Shown here one piece after another: positions 13,340 to 21,589 of a DNA stretch of 25,377 nt (positions within the stretch are counted from its first letter, which is position 1; the number at the start of each line of letters is the position of its first letter). The stretch spans positions 1-25,377 of the forward strand of contig CAYJEQ010000035.1 of assembly GCA_964369235.1 (NCBI GenBank). The letters run 5' to 3'. This DNA is from CAYJEQ01 sp964369235 (GTDB lineage: Bacteria > Bacillota > Clostridia > Oscillospirales > Ruminococcaceae). The notes under the pieces are model-generated. The model was not told where the DNA came from and did no database searches. It saw only the letters and a program-made list of their open reading frames with translations. The translations under genes and the position numbers were made by a program.

Positions 13340-13876
13340 TTAAATTTTATCCTGTAGTAACTTCGCCTTAAGTATGGCTATAACTGTTTTGCTGTCTTTA
13401 ATCTCCCCAGATAGGCACATTTCACATGCCTTATCAAGGTGGATTTTTACAGGTGTTAGAAATTCATCGCTATCTAGCTGTGTTTCTCCACTGGTTAAGC
13501 CTTTTGCTAGATACAGATGTATAACCTCATCACTGTAGCCCACTGTAGGATATACCTGCCCTAGTGAAAGATACTCTCTAGCAGTAAAACCTGTTTCCTC
13601 AGTAAGCTCCCTTTTAGCTGTGGAAAATGGCTCCTCGCCAATCTCCAGTTTACCTGCTGGTATCTCTAGTATCTCCTTCTCAAATGGTGCTCTAAACTGC
13701 CTTACTAGATATATATAACCCTCATCATCAATAGGCAGTATAGCTGATCCACCTCGGTGCTGTACCAATTCTCTATTACCTATATTACCATTTTCTAGCT
13801 GTACTTTACGTTCAAGAACGGTAAAAACTTTACCACTAAATCTTATGTCTTCCCCTAGATTTTTCTCTGTATGCAA
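13340..13876 (-). CDS. Nudix hydrolase, ADP-ribose pyrophosphatase type
   Basis: This 178-residue cytoplasmic enzyme has the Nudix box GX5EX7REXXEEXG, here in GKLEIGEEPFSTAKRELTEE followed by TGF, near residues 76-98. The upstream pattern GSAILPIDDEGYIYLVRQFR and EIPAGK, and the downstream YPTVGYSDEVIHLYLA, are typical of the ADP-ribose pyrophosphatase (NudF/YqkG) subgroup, which splits ADP-ribose to AMP and ribose 5-phosphate with Mg2+. The start is TTG at 13876 with AAGGAG 8 nt upstream. It is the last gene of the cdaA-to-Nudix run and follows trxB, with an 11-bp hairpin in the gap. The exact substrate is inferred. Confidence 0.9.
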   Translation of the reverse strand: MHTEKNLGEDIRFSGKVFTVLERKVQLENGNIGNRELVQHRGGSAILPIDDEGYIYLVRQFRAPFEKEILEIPAGKLEIGEEPFSTAKRELTEETGFTAREYLSLGQVYPTVGYSDEVIHLYLAKGLTSGETQLDSDEFLTPVKIHLDKACEMCLSGEIKDSKTVIAILKAKLLQDKI

Positions 13877-13897
13877 ACTAAAATCTCCTTATCATTA

Positions 13898-13942
13898 GAG
13901 CTTAGAGTGATAGTAGTCCGAAACTACCCTAACTCTAAGCTC
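13898..13942 (-). other. Intercistronic hairpin between trxB and the Nudix gene
   Basis: GAGCTTAGAGT (13898-13908) pairs with ACTCTAAGCTC (13932-13942), with an inner GTAGT/ACTAC pairing. No T run follows on the - strand; the Nudix ribosome binding site follows after about 9 nt. It may be an RNA-stabilising or processing structure, or a weak attenuator, rather than a simple terminator. Confidence 0.5.
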
Positions 13943-13959
13943 ATATTTTAAATAATTTA

Positions 13960-14871
13960 CTAGGATTTACCTAGAATATATGTGGACATCTCCACTGAGG
14001 CAATAGCACCATCACTGGCAGCTGTTACTATCTGTCGTAGGGATTTTGTTCTGGTATCCCCAGCTACAAATACACCTTCTACATTAGTGTGGCAGTTTTC
14101 TCCTGCTACTATATACCCTGTTTTATCAAGGGTTATCTCCTCTGCAAAAACCTGATTTTCTGGCACTAGTCCCACTGCAATAAATATACCAGCGATATCT
14201 AGCTCCCTAGTCTGATTGTCCAGTTTATTTTCTACTGTAACCCCAGACACAGAGTTTTCTCCTGTTATGGCTTTTACTGTGCTGTTGTAGATAATCTCAA
14301 TCTTAGGATTTTTTACAACTGCATCTATTAATATATGACTAGCTCTAAAGGCATCACGACGATGGATTAGATAAACCTTCTCACAGTTATTAGCTAAGAA
14401 TAATGCATCTTCTAATGCTGTATTACCCCCACCTACAATTGCTGTAACCTTATCTTTGTAAAAAGCTCCGTCACAGGTTGCACAGTAGGAAACACCTCTA
14501 CCTTTTAGACGCTCCTCACCTTCACACTCTAGCATACGGCGCTTAGCACCATTTGCTATTATTACTGTGGTAGCATCATATTGATTTTTTGCTGTGTATA
14601 CCTTTTTTACCCTACCTTGTAACTCAACCTTAACAATCTTCTCGTATAAAATCTCTACACCAAAGGATAGGGCTTGGTCATAGATATTCATAGCAAACTC
14701 AACACCTGATATCTTCTTAATAGCTGGATAGTTCTCTACCTCTGGAGTGCTGGAAACCTGTCCACCATGGATAAGCTCCTCAAAAACCTGTACTGTATGT
14801 CCTGCTCTAGCAGCATATATAGCTGCTGTTAGTCCTGCTGGCCCAGCTCCTATAATAATACAATCTTTCAT
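13960..14871 (-). CDS. trxB: Thioredoxin reductase
   Basis: This 303-residue flavoprotein transfers electrons from NADPH through FAD and a redox disulfide to thioredoxin. It begins MKDCIIIGAGPAGLTAA, the FAD-binding GxGxxG motif. The active-site CATC is at Cys130 and Cys133, the NADPH motif is GGGNTALEDALFLA, and the C-terminal FAD motif is VFVAGDTRTKSLRQ. Upstream in-frame codons (14913 and ATG 14883) do not have a usable ribosome binding site, since the second overlaps it. The ATG at 14871 (MKDC) matches the family N-terminus, with GAAAGG about 11 nt upstream. That ribosome binding site is part of a structured repeat (14884-14995) filling the gap from the FAD gene. No thioredoxin gene is in the window. 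Confidence 0.94.
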   Translation of the reverse strand: MKDCIIIGAGPAGLTAAIYAARAGHTVQVFEELIHGGQVSSTPEVENYPAIKKISGVEFAMNIYDQALSFGVEILYEKIVKVELQGRVKKVYTAKNQYDATTVIIANGAKRRMLECEGEERLKGRGVSYCATCDGAFYKDKVTAIVGGGNTALEDALFLANNCEKVYLIHRRDAFRASHILIDAVVKNPKIEIIYNSTVKAITGENSVSGVTVENKLDNQTRELDIAGIFIAVGLVPENQVFAEEITLDKTGYIVAGENCHTNVEGVFVAGDTRTKSLRQIVTAASDGAIASVEMSTYILGKS

Positions 14872-14883
14872 TTTTATGACCAT

Positions 14884-14995
14884 CCTTTCTTGATGTTTTG
14901 TGAGGGTTGCCACAGATATATTTAAGTGGCAACTTTCGCTAATACTTCACAGCGAAAAGCACAAAACTCGGAGTTTGAAAATTTATTTTCAAACT
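14884..14995. repeat. Structured intergenic repeat, copy 2 (trxB leader)
   Basis: This has the same block order as 3013-3117: CCTTTCT (14884-14890), 4 nt, GTTTTGTG (14895-14902), CACAAAAC (14960-14967), 6 nt, and the hairpin AGTTTGAAAAT (14972-14982)/ATTTTCAAACT (14985-14995). Within the closing stem are two further perfect hairpins, GTTGCCAC (14906-14913)/GTGGCAAC (14926-14933) and TTTCGCT (14934-14940)/AGCGAAA (14951-14957). In the trxB mRNA this makes a multi-branched leader ending at the GAAAGG ribosome binding site. Confidence 0.55.
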
Positions 14996-15022
14996 TGCAA
15001 TCCTTTCTATCTAGGTATCTAC

Positions 15023-16615
15023 CTATTTTTCAAATGGTTTATATATATTCATAATGGCAACAGCGCATTTGATACCATCTAATGCACCACTCATTATGCC
15101 ACCAGCATATCCGGCACCTTCCCCTGCTGGGTAAAGCCCTTTAGCATTTGTGCTTTGTAGGCTTTCGTCTCTAGGTATTCTCACCGGTGAGGAAGTTCTT
15201 GTTTCCACCCCTGTAAGGATACAGTCTTCATCAGCAAAACCATTTAGATTTCTCTGGAATTTATTTAGTCCTACCTTCATCATGTCCACTATATCTTTTG
15301 GGAATATTTTATTAAAATCTCCATCGTAACCACCAATACTATAGGTAGGGGTAATTCTTCCCTTGGTAACCCCTGGTTTGCCTTTTAAGAAATTCCCTAC
15401 AGACTGCATAGGCGCTTTATATGGATAGTTTGGATTAAAGGCAAGTTTCTCCAATTTTCTCTGAAACTTAATACCGTCGTCCCACTGAGTACCAAAATCT
15501 TTCTGATCTACCGATACAGCCAGTGCACAGTTGCTATTAGCTCCATCTCTTGCATGGTAGCTCATGCCATTTACCACCACTGTATTCTCCTCAGAGGCTG
15601 ATGGTACTACCACACCACCTGGACACATACAGAATGTATATACGCATTTTTCCCCTTGACGATGGGATAGCTGATATTCACCTATAGGTAGCAGTGGGCT
15701 TTCTGCCATCTCTCCGTATAGGCCTTTATTAATAGAGCTTTGTAGCTGTTCAATTCTTACACCTACTGAAAATGGCTTAGAGGTCATATTTACCCCAGAT
15801 TCATTTAACATATAAAATGTATCTCTGGCACTATGTCCTATAGCTAGTATCACTACTTCAACCGGTTGCCAGCTATCAGCAAATTTAATAGAAGTTACCT
15901 TGCCATCTTCTATTTTAATATCCTCTAGCTGGGTGTCAAATACCACCTTGCCACCTAAAGAGATAATCTCCTGTCTTATAGAAGCTACTACCCCTCGAAG
16001 TTTATCGGTACCTATATGTGGTTTCCCTTTGTGTAGTATTTCCTCTGGTGCACCGTGTTTTACCAGTTCCTGTAGTACAAAACTATTGTGGACATCTTTT
16101 ACTCTGGTAGTCAGTTTACCATCAGAAAATGTTCCTGCGCCACCTTCACCAAACTGTACATTGCTTTTTGTATCTAGCATGCCCTTTTTCCAAAAGCCCT
16201 CCACTGCCTTAACACGATCAGCCATAGCTGCTCCACGCTCAATTACAATTGGATTATACCCTTGTTTTGCTAGGGTTAAGGCTGCAAATATCCCACAAGG
16301 GCCAAATCCTACCACCACTGGTGGGTGGCTCATCGGCTTATCACCTAGTTTAAACTCTGGTGTAAGATCCTCTAGATATCTGATATTATTGTCCCCTAAA
16401 GATTCTACTAAAACTTTCTCATCACCTTCTATAGAAGCTACTAGAGAGTAAACTAGTTTCATGTCCTGTTTCTTTCTAGCATCTAGGGAAACCTTACTAA
16501 CCTCTATGGATTTTACCTGACTACTGGATAATCCCAGCAGTTTAAGGCCTTTTTCTATTGCTATTTGGGCAGAGTCCTCCACCGATGTTTTAATGTTATT
16601 AATTAATATTGACAT
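15023..16615 (-). CDS. FAD-dependent oxidoreductase (COG2509-like)
   Basis: This 530-residue predicted flavoprotein is of unknown reaction. An N-terminal domain of about 95 residues (MSILINNIKTSVEDS to LTPEFKLGDK) precedes the dinucleotide fold VVGFGPCGIFAALTLAKQGY with IERG at the end of strand 2. QFGEGGAGTFSDGKLTTR, AIGHSARDTF and the C-terminal GLYPAGEGAGYAGGIMSGA complete the FAD site. This arrangement matches the uncharacterised FAD-dependent dehydrogenases widespread in clostridia. The ATG at 16615 is 1 nt after the ybbR stop, with its ribosome binding site AGAGGAAA inside ybbR, so translation should be coupled. The next gene, trxB, follows after a structured leader. Its presence between cdaR and trxB is the only clue to role. 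Confidence 0.88.
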   Translation of the reverse strand: MSILINNIKTSVEDSAQIAIEKGLKLLGLSSSQVKSIEVSKVSLDARKKQDMKLVYSLVASIEGDEKVLVESLGDNNIRYLEDLTPEFKLGDKPMSHPPVVVGFGPCGIFAALTLAKQGYNPIVIERGAAMADRVKAVEGFWKKGMLDTKSNVQFGEGGAGTFSDGKLTTRVKDVHNSFVLQELVKHGAPEEILHKGKPHIGTDKLRGVVASIRQEIISLGGKVVFDTQLEDIKIEDGKVTSIKFADSWQPVEVVILAIGHSARDTFYMLNESGVNMTSKPFSVGVRIEQLQSSINKGLYGEMAESPLLPIGEYQLSHRQGEKCVYTFCMCPGGVVVPSASEENTVVVNGMSYHARDGANSNCALAVSVDQKDFGTQWDDGIKFQRKLEKLAFNPNYPYKAPMQSVGNFLKGKPGVTKGRITPTYSIGGYDGDFNKIFPKDIVDMMKVGLNKFQRNLNGFADEDCILTGVETRTSSPVRIPRDESLQSTNAKGLYPAGEGAGYAGGIMSGALDGIKCAVAIMNIYKPFEK

Positions 16616-16616
16616 T

Positions 16617-17864
16617 TTATTTTTCCTCTATGGTCACTATTGCTTGGTAGTTGCCATTAGCCCATACCAAACCCTTATTTGGAGCTGTAATACTTACAGG
16701 CACCTGTATCTGTCCTACACTTAAATTACTTCCTGATATATTTACCTCTGCTACAATATCAGAGGAAGTCAAGGAGTCTAGCAGTTCCTGATCACCTACC
16801 ATAGTAACATTAGGTAGGCTTTTTGTTGTTACTGTTATATCATAATTTGCTGGCTGATTAACCACTACTAAATTGTCCACATCAAAATCTTTAGTAGTTA
16901 AATCATCCATTGTAAATTCCACTAATACTGTCTGGATATTCTCAATATTGACAAAATCTGATGGCAGTGATATATCATATGCAAAGGTGCTAGTAGGTAG
17001 TAGATTTTTCATATCTACATAACCTAGATTAATCTCTGAATAATCATCTATTCTATCAGCTGGCCCAGCTAGTAGGATAGTTTCATTAGATATATTATAT
17101 CTTAGCTCATGTTCCGGGAAGGAGCTTGGAAGATTTAAGAAACTTATGGAAAGTGGTATTTCCTGTATTTTCAGCACTGGTAGGGTTATATCAACTACAG
17201 AATAATCTGTACTTAGATGGCTGTTATCAATAACATTTCCATCTCTATCCCTGATCTCAATACTGCCTTGGAAAGATCCTGTTGTGGTTAATGTTCTCTC
17301 TACATCTAATACTGCTACAACTTCCCATACCTTCTCAAGATCTACCTCTGGCCCTGTTACTGTTATCTCACCTGGAATAATAATTTCTTCCTGTAGATAA
17401 TATCCATCTGGTATCTCTATACCTGGGGACTCTATAGTAACTGGGAAACTCTTAGAGTCTAGTCGGTCAAATTTAAGCTCTATAGTGCTAGGCTCAATAT
17501 CTAAAACCTGAAATCCTAACCCATTAACATCTTCAGCCACTAGGTTTATCTCATAAACCCCTGGGGCTGTAACACTGCTTAAATCTGCACTTATCTTAAT
17601 TGCGCTATTGGTAAGATTACCAATTACAGCTCTGGCACCTTCTATCTCAACATTTGCATACTGTTGTTCTTCTTCAATAACATTTAGACCTAGTTTTACC
17701 AGTTGACTATACTCACTATCCACTGATATAGGTATATTCCTTTGCAAAACAGTGGAGTTTGGATCTAGCTCACTAGTTGCAATAACCCACAGCATAAATG
17801 CCAATACAAAGGATATAATAAAAACTATTCCATTGTCATCAAATACTGATTTTTTTCTTTCCAA
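16617..17864 (-). CDS. cdaR: YbbR/CdaR-like regulator of diadenylate cyclase
   Basis: This 415-residue protein is anchored by one N-terminal membrane helix (about 12-30, IVFIISFVLAFMLWVIATSE). The rest is extracytoplasmic and made of repeated YbbR beta domains (about 40-130, 135-225, 230-315 and 320-412). Each shows the recurrent pattern of a hydrophobic strand, 'P..V.V.G', and a returning strand, for example EITVTGPEVDLEKVWEV and NVTMVGDQELLDSL. In Firmicutes this protein binds and regulates CdaA. The start is TTG at 17864 with GGGGAG 8 nt upstream. The gap to cdaA is 12 nt. glmM, which usually completes this cluster, does not follow here. Confidence 0.92.
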   Translation of the reverse strand: MERKKSVFDDNGIVFIISFVLAFMLWVIATSELDPNSTVLQRNIPISVDSEYSQLVKLGLNVIEEEQQYANVEIEGARAVIGNLTNSAIKISADLSSVTAPGVYEINLVAEDVNGLGFQVLDIEPSTIELKFDRLDSKSFPVTIESPGIEIPDGYYLQEEIIIPGEITVTGPEVDLEKVWEVVAVLDVERTLTTTGSFQGSIEIRDRDGNVIDNSHLSTDYSVVDITLPVLKIQEIPLSISFLNLPSSFPEHELRYNISNETILLAGPADRIDDYSEINLGYVDMKNLLPTSTFAYDISLPSDFVNIENIQTVLVEFTMDDLTTKDFDVDNLVVVNQPANYDITVTTKSLPNVTMVGDQELLDSLTSSDIVAEVNISGSNLSVGQIQVPVSITAPNKGLVWANGNYQAIVTIEEK

Positions 17865-17876
17865 TTAATATCTCCC

Positions 17877-18749
17877 CTATCTGCCCTTAGATATACTCTT
17901 AACATATTTCAGTATACTAATCTGCTGTTTTTCTTCTATTTGGTCGGTTATTAATTCTTTAACTAATATTGATTTTAGCTTATCCAGTGGTATACCTCGC
18001 TCTAGATGATTACCTTTTGCTAAGGTAACCTTACCTGTTTCTTCGGAAACTACCACTACAAGGGCATCTGAGCTTTCACTCATTCCCAGTGCCGCACGAT
18101 GTCTTGTTCCATACTGCTTACTAATCTGGTAGTTCTCAGACAGTGGAAGAAAGCACCCAGCAGCCACTATTCTACCATCTCTAATAATCACTGCACCGTC
18201 ATGTAGTGGAGAGTTGTGGAAGAATATATTATTTATAAGACTACTGCTTATCAGTGCATCTATCTTTGTTCCTGTAATTGTTATTTCTGATAGCATTGAT
18301 TCTTTTTCAAATACCATTAGGGCGCCAGTCTTGTCCTTAGATAAAATTTCACAAGCCTCGCAAACCTCCTGTATGCCTTGTTTAACCCTTTGTATGCTTT
18401 CTTCTTTTGTAGTTGCAGAAGTAACCGAAAAGAATGTATGAACCCTTGTTCTACCCATGCTTTCTAGAGCACGACGGATTTCTGGTTGGAATATAATTAA
18501 CAGTGCAATAGCACCTACCTGTACCACATTGGCAAGGATAAAGGAAATTGCATTAAACTGTAGTATATCTGCAAAAATATAAACAACAATAAGCACTACT
18601 ATACCACTTAAAAGTTGTAGTGCTCTGCTGTCTCTTATAAATTTAATTAGATGATAAAGAATTAATGTTACCAGTCCTATATCTATAAAATCCTTTATCT
18701 GTACCGAGCCAATTAACCCGCTTACCTCTAAAACTATATCGTTAAACAT
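17877..18749 (-). CDS. cdaA: Diadenylate cyclase CdaA
   Basis: This 290-residue membrane enzyme makes cyclic di-AMP from two ATP, a signal for potassium and osmotic balance and cell-wall homeostasis. The N-terminal part has three hydrophobic helices (about 22-36, 43-61 and 66-87). The DAC (DisA_N) domain is about 95-250, with both active-site motifs intact: DGA at 184-186 (HDGAVII) and RHR at 216-218 (GTRHRAALG). The ATG at 18749 is the likely start, though its AGAAAGG is about 13 nt upstream, longer than usual; the closer ATG is followed by a stop. It heads a run with cdaR, an FAD enzyme, trxB and a Nudix gene. Confidence 0.95.
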   Translation of the reverse strand: MFNDIVLEVSGLIGSVQIKDFIDIGLVTLILYHLIKFIRDSRALQLLSGIVVLIVVYIFADILQFNAISFILANVVQVGAIALLIIFQPEIRRALESMGRTRVHTFFSVTSATTKEESIQRVKQGIQEVCEACEILSKDKTGALMVFEKESMLSEITITGTKIDALISSSLINNIFFHNSPLHDGAVIIRDGRIVAAGCFLPLSENYQISKQYGTRHRAALGMSESSDALVVVVSEETGKVTLAKGNHLERGIPLDKLKSILVKELITDQIEEKQQISILKYVKSISKGR

Positions 18750-18860
18750 CTATAAAATCATGCCTTTCTGTCAGCTGAAATTCTATTTTTTTACAATTGT
18801 GCAGTGTAAATTGAATTTTTAAATTTACTATATATTATTTTAACATAGATTGTTAGATTT

Positions 18861-20003
18861 TTATAGGGTATTTATGATTTTTTTTAAATTTTCTAAAAGA
18901 AAATTTATCTGTCCCTTATTATTAAATGGCGATAGGCTAATTCTCACTGTTCCCTGCGCAAATGTGCCTAATTTTTCGTGGCATAAAGGTGCACAGTGCA
19001 GTCCACATCTAGTGGCTATACCTATGGCATTTAGCCTCTCTCCTATTATCTCTGAGCTAATATTACCTATATTAAAACTAATTACTGGTAGCCAGTTTTC
19101 TACAGCTGGATTTGGGCTGTAGATTATTATATTACCTATTTTAGATAGGTTATCATATAAATACTTGCCTAGACTATGTTCTTTATTATAAAGAGCCTCT
19201 CTACTCTGCGTATTTATAAAATCTATTCCTGCCCCAAGGCTTATTATGCCGAGTGTATTAGCTGTGCCACTTTCCAGTTTATCAGGCATAAAATCAGGCT
19301 GAATAAAATCTGTAGATACACTGCCTGTTCCCCCAGTAAAAACTGCATCTAGGTGGCTATGGCCTTTAGCTATTAGCACCCCTGTTCCAGTAGTGGCAAA
19401 AAGTCCCTTATGGGCAGCTATAGTTAGAAAATCTATATTATCCCTTACTACATCTATATCTAAAACCCCAGCTGTTTGTGCCCCATCAACCATAAAGAGG
19501 ATACCTTTTTCTTTACACAATCTGCCAATTTTATTAACAGGTAGCACCTGTCCTGTTACATTAGACCCATGTATCATAATAATTAGCTTGGTATTAGCTC
19601 TTATCAGGTTGGAGATACTATCTATAGTTTTATTATTGTCTTCATATGTAGTGGCTATGCTATAGGTAATTATCCCCTTACTTGCTAATCGGTGAATAGG
19701 TCGCAGTACCGAGTTATGCTCCATATCAGAAATAATTACATGATCACCTTCTTTTAAAAGTCCAGCTATTACAATATTATTGCTGTGGGTACAGTTAAGG
19801 GTAAAAACCACCTCACTGGCTTCACAACCAAAAAACTCCCCTAGCTTCTCCCTAGTGTGAAAAACTTGACTAGCAGTTGCCATAGCCATATTGTGGCCAC
19901 CTCTACCTGGGTTAGCGCCGTATTTATTAAAATATCCCGATACTGCTTTTCTCACTGCTAAAGGTTTAGGATAGCTTGTTGCACCATTGTCAAAATAAAT
20001 CAT
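18861..20003 (-). CDS. Class V aminotransferase-fold cysteine desulfurase
   Basis: This 380-residue PLP enzyme is predicted to take sulfur (or selenium) from cysteine (or selenocysteine). Visible features are MIYFDNGATSYPKP at the start, DMEHNSV, the PLP-contacting VDGAQTAG and the PLP lysine Lys199 in TIAAHKGLFATTGTG. The late motif RCGLHCAPLCHEKLGT has Cys333, 337 and 341, one of which is the persulfide Cys. This RCGLHCAP pattern belongs to the EF2568-type subfamily seen in selenium-using anaerobes, not to NifS/IscS. A candidate - strand promoter TTGAGG-N17-TATAAA lies about 50-80 nt upstream. The DUF3343 gene is the next gene upstream, separated by a terminator. selA, selB and selD are not in the window. 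Confidence 0.9.
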   Translation of the reverse strand: MIYFDNGATSYPKPLAVRKAVSGYFNKYGANPGRGGHNMAMATASQVFHTREKLGEFFGCEASEVVFTLNCTHSNNIVIAGLLKEGDHVIISDMEHNSVLRPIHRLASKGIITYSIATTYEDNNKTIDSISNLIRANTKLIIMIHGSNVTGQVLPVNKIGRLCKEKGILFMVDGAQTAGVLDIDVVRDNIDFLTIAAHKGLFATTGTGVLIAKGHSHLDAVFTGGTGSVSTDFIQPDFMPDKLESGTANTLGIISLGAGIDFINTQSREALYNKEHSLGKYLYDNLSKIGNIIIYSPNPAVENWLPVISFNIGNISSEIIGERLNAIGIATRCGLHCAPLCHEKLGTFAQGTVRISLSPFNNKGQINFLLENLKKIINTL

Positions 20004-20105
20004 ATTCTCCGCCCTTCCTTAATTAGTGTTAATTACAAGGTGAATTATTCCATTTATATTTATAAATCCTCTTCTTTAATACCTCAAAGAAATAGCGCCA
20101 ATTAC

Positions 20106-20137
20106 AAAAATAAAAACCCCAAAGTGATGGGATTTTT
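20106..20137 (-). terminator. Terminator of the DUF3343 gene
   Basis: On the - strand AAAAATCCC (20137-20129) pairs with GGGGTTTTT (20120-20112), including one G-U pair, across an 8-nt loop. A T-rich tract follows. Confidence 0.8.
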
Positions 20138-20154
20138 ATCTCCTTATTACATGG

Positions 20155-20373
20155 CTACTTCATTATGCCAGCAACCTTGATTTTATTAGCTGTTAATATC
20201 TTTACTGCTTCATCAATCCTATTACTAGAAACTTTAATCCCATATCCACAACCATATCTGGCGATAGCATCTGTATTTCTAATTATAAAACATTTTATCC
20301 CCTTACGCTCTAGTAATTTCTGTCCACTCATGGCATGGGTAATTGACTTAACCATGATATTTTGACTGTTCAT
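20155..20373 (-). CDS. DUF3343 protein, putative Se/S carrier
   Basis: This 72-residue protein fits the DUF3343 (putative Se/S carrier-like) family: an opening strand, a helix with SGQKLLERKGIKCFIIRNTDAIARYGCGYGIKV, and a short final strand. The conserved Cys42 in YGCGYGI is the candidate carrier residue. A GTG three codons upstream (20382) is possible, but it lies inside the AGAGGTGG ribosome binding region. The ATG at 20373 is 5 nt from that site and preferred. Such genes often sit with yedF, selD and EF2568-type desulfurases, and a desulfurase of that type lies just downstream on the same strand. The role in sulfur or selenium transfer is inferred from that association. Confidence 0.82.
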   Translation of the reverse strand: MNSQNIMVKSITHAMSGQKLLERKGIKCFIIRNTDAIARYGCGYGIKVSSNRIDEAVKILTANKIKVAGIMK

Positions 20374-20453
20374 CCCTGCCACCTCTTTTATATAATATTT
20401 AGCTTTTCTATATATTATATGCAGTAGATGTGATTTTGTTATTGATTTTACGC

Positions 20454-20481
20454 AAAAAAAGGCCCCGACATAAGTCGAGGC
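20454..20481 (-). terminator. Terminator of the zinc-ribbon gene
   Basis: GCCCCGAC (20462-20469) pairs with GTCGAGGC (20474-20481) with one internal mismatch and an ATAA loop. On the - strand it is followed by seven T (complement of 20454-20460). A T run on the other side may let it act in both directions. Confidence 0.85.
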
Positions 20482-20560
20482 TTGTTTTTTTGATATTCCG
20501 ATACTATGTAGTATCTTGTGGAATTAATCCCACTATACCTAGATTAGATAGAATAATCTC

Positions 20561-20836
20561 TTATTCTTCTCTCATCTTAGCGAAACACTCGCTGCAGTAT
20601 ACTGGACGATCTTCGTGTGGCTTAAATGGAACTTTAGCGTCCTTGCCGCACTCAGCACAAGAAGCTGTGAATAGCTCTCTTTCTGTTCTGGAGCTGTTCT
20701 TTCTTGTGTCTCTGCATGGTTTGCATCTCTGTGGCTCGTTTGTAAAGCCTTTTTCGTTGTAGAATTCCTGCTCACCAGCTGTGAACACGAAATCAGAACC
20801 ACACTCTTTGCATTTTAGATTTCTGTCTGCGTACAT
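20561..20836 (-). CDS. Small zinc-ribbon protein with CxxC-x17-CxxC motif
   Basis: This 91-residue protein has two zinc-ribbon units. The first uses Cys9, Cys12, Cys38 and Cys41 (KCKECGSDF ... RCKPC). The second uses Cys60, Cys63, Cys81 and Cys84, with exactly 17 residues between the CxxC pairs. This matches a family of small zinc-binding proteins of unknown function found in clostridia and uncultured bacteria. The middle EQEFYNEKGF is a conserved feature of the first unit. Earlier in-frame codons up to 20899 lack a ribosome binding site. The ATG at 20836 has GAGGTAAG about 8 nt upstream. A role in nucleic-acid or protein binding is plausible but not shown. Confidence 0.85.
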   Translation of the reverse strand: MYADRNLKCKECGSDFVFTAGEQEFYNEKGFTNEPQRCKPCRDTRKNSSRTERELFTASCAECGKDAKVPFKPHEDRPVYCSECFAKMREE

Positions 20837-20954
20837 TTTACTTACCTCGCTTGATGGTTTAAATTTACCCGTGATAACCGACATTCTACATAATAGCATA
20901 TGCTAATTACAATCAAAGTGGAAACGCTGGGCATATACTGAAAAGCCGTCTGGC

Positions 20955-21548
20955 TTAACATGCTAAGGAATTTCTAAGCTTTTTCTTTACCCGTTGTAAG
21001 GTGTTATCAATAGATTTTGTACTGCGACTTAAGGCAGTTGCAATCTCCTTATAACTATAACCCTCTAGGTATAAAAATAGAGCTTCCTTCTCGGCGCCAG
21101 TTAAAAGATCCTCTATTAACTGTTGCCTGTGATTGTGATCCTCCTGTCTGATAAACAGCTCCTGAGGATCTTTGCTAGCTTGGCTACCATAGTCAAGCCT
21201 GTCGGTGAGTAAATCATCATCTAGCGACATTGGCTGTTGAATATGTTTCTTTGCAGGATTTTTGCTAGTTCTAAGTGAAGTGATAATTCTATTAGTTATA
21301 CAGGCTATGGCATAGGGCTTAAACAAAGAGCCTCGTGAGTCATCAAATGTTCTCACTGCCCCAAATAGCCCGATTAAACCTTCCTGCACTATGTCTTCAT
21401 AGTCCTTAGTCCGTCCTGAAATAAGCTTTGCTTTATAGATTACAAATGGCATATAGCGCACAACTAACTCCGAGAGTAATATATCTGTATCGTATTGGTA
21501 TGTTGCTATTAACATTTCGTCAGATAATTTATGCAAATTAGTATTCAT
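20955..21548 (-). CDS. Sigma-70-family factor, SigH-like
   Basis: This 197-residue RNA polymerase sigma factor has region 2 in about 10-95 (LSDEMLIATYQYDTDILLSE, then DIVQEGLIGLFGAVRTFDDS and FKPYAIACITNRIITSLR) and region 4 in about 145-195 (LTGAEKEALFLYLEGYSYKE, KSIDNTLQRVKKKL). The IVQEGLIGL and ITNRIITSLR segments resemble the stationary-phase/sporulation factor SigH, though the protein is about 15 residues shorter and lacks SigH's fuller N-terminus, so an early-branching paralogue is possible. AAGAGG precedes the ATG. A perfect-consensus sigma-A promoter lies 35 nt upstream of the start codon. A 5-bp hairpin with T4 overlaps the stop. The presence of YlmC nearby supports a spore-forming host. 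Confidence 0.82.
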   Translation of the reverse strand: MNTNLHKLSDEMLIATYQYDTDILLSELVVRYMPFVIYKAKLISGRTKDYEDIVQEGLIGLFGAVRTFDDSRGSLFKPYAIACITNRIITSLRTSKNPAKKHIQQPMSLDDDLLTDRLDYGSQASKDPQELFIRQEDHNHRQQLIEDLLTGAEKEALFLYLEGYSYKEIATALSRSTKSIDNTLQRVKKKLRNSLAC

Positions 21549-21589
21549 AGTACCTCTTGGTAAATTTCATTCATAATCTATCTTGGTTT

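Noticed and set aside
14872..14913. Longer trxB starting at 14913 or 14883
   Set aside because: The added residues fall in the structured leader, the inner ATG overlaps the ribosome binding site, and thioredoxin reductases begin right at the FAD motif as with the 14871 start.
15900..16451. 183-codon open frame on the + strand
   Set aside because: It is antisense to the FAD oxidoreductase gene, has a low-complexity Ser/Pro/Thr composition typical of a shadow frame, and has no ribosome binding site.
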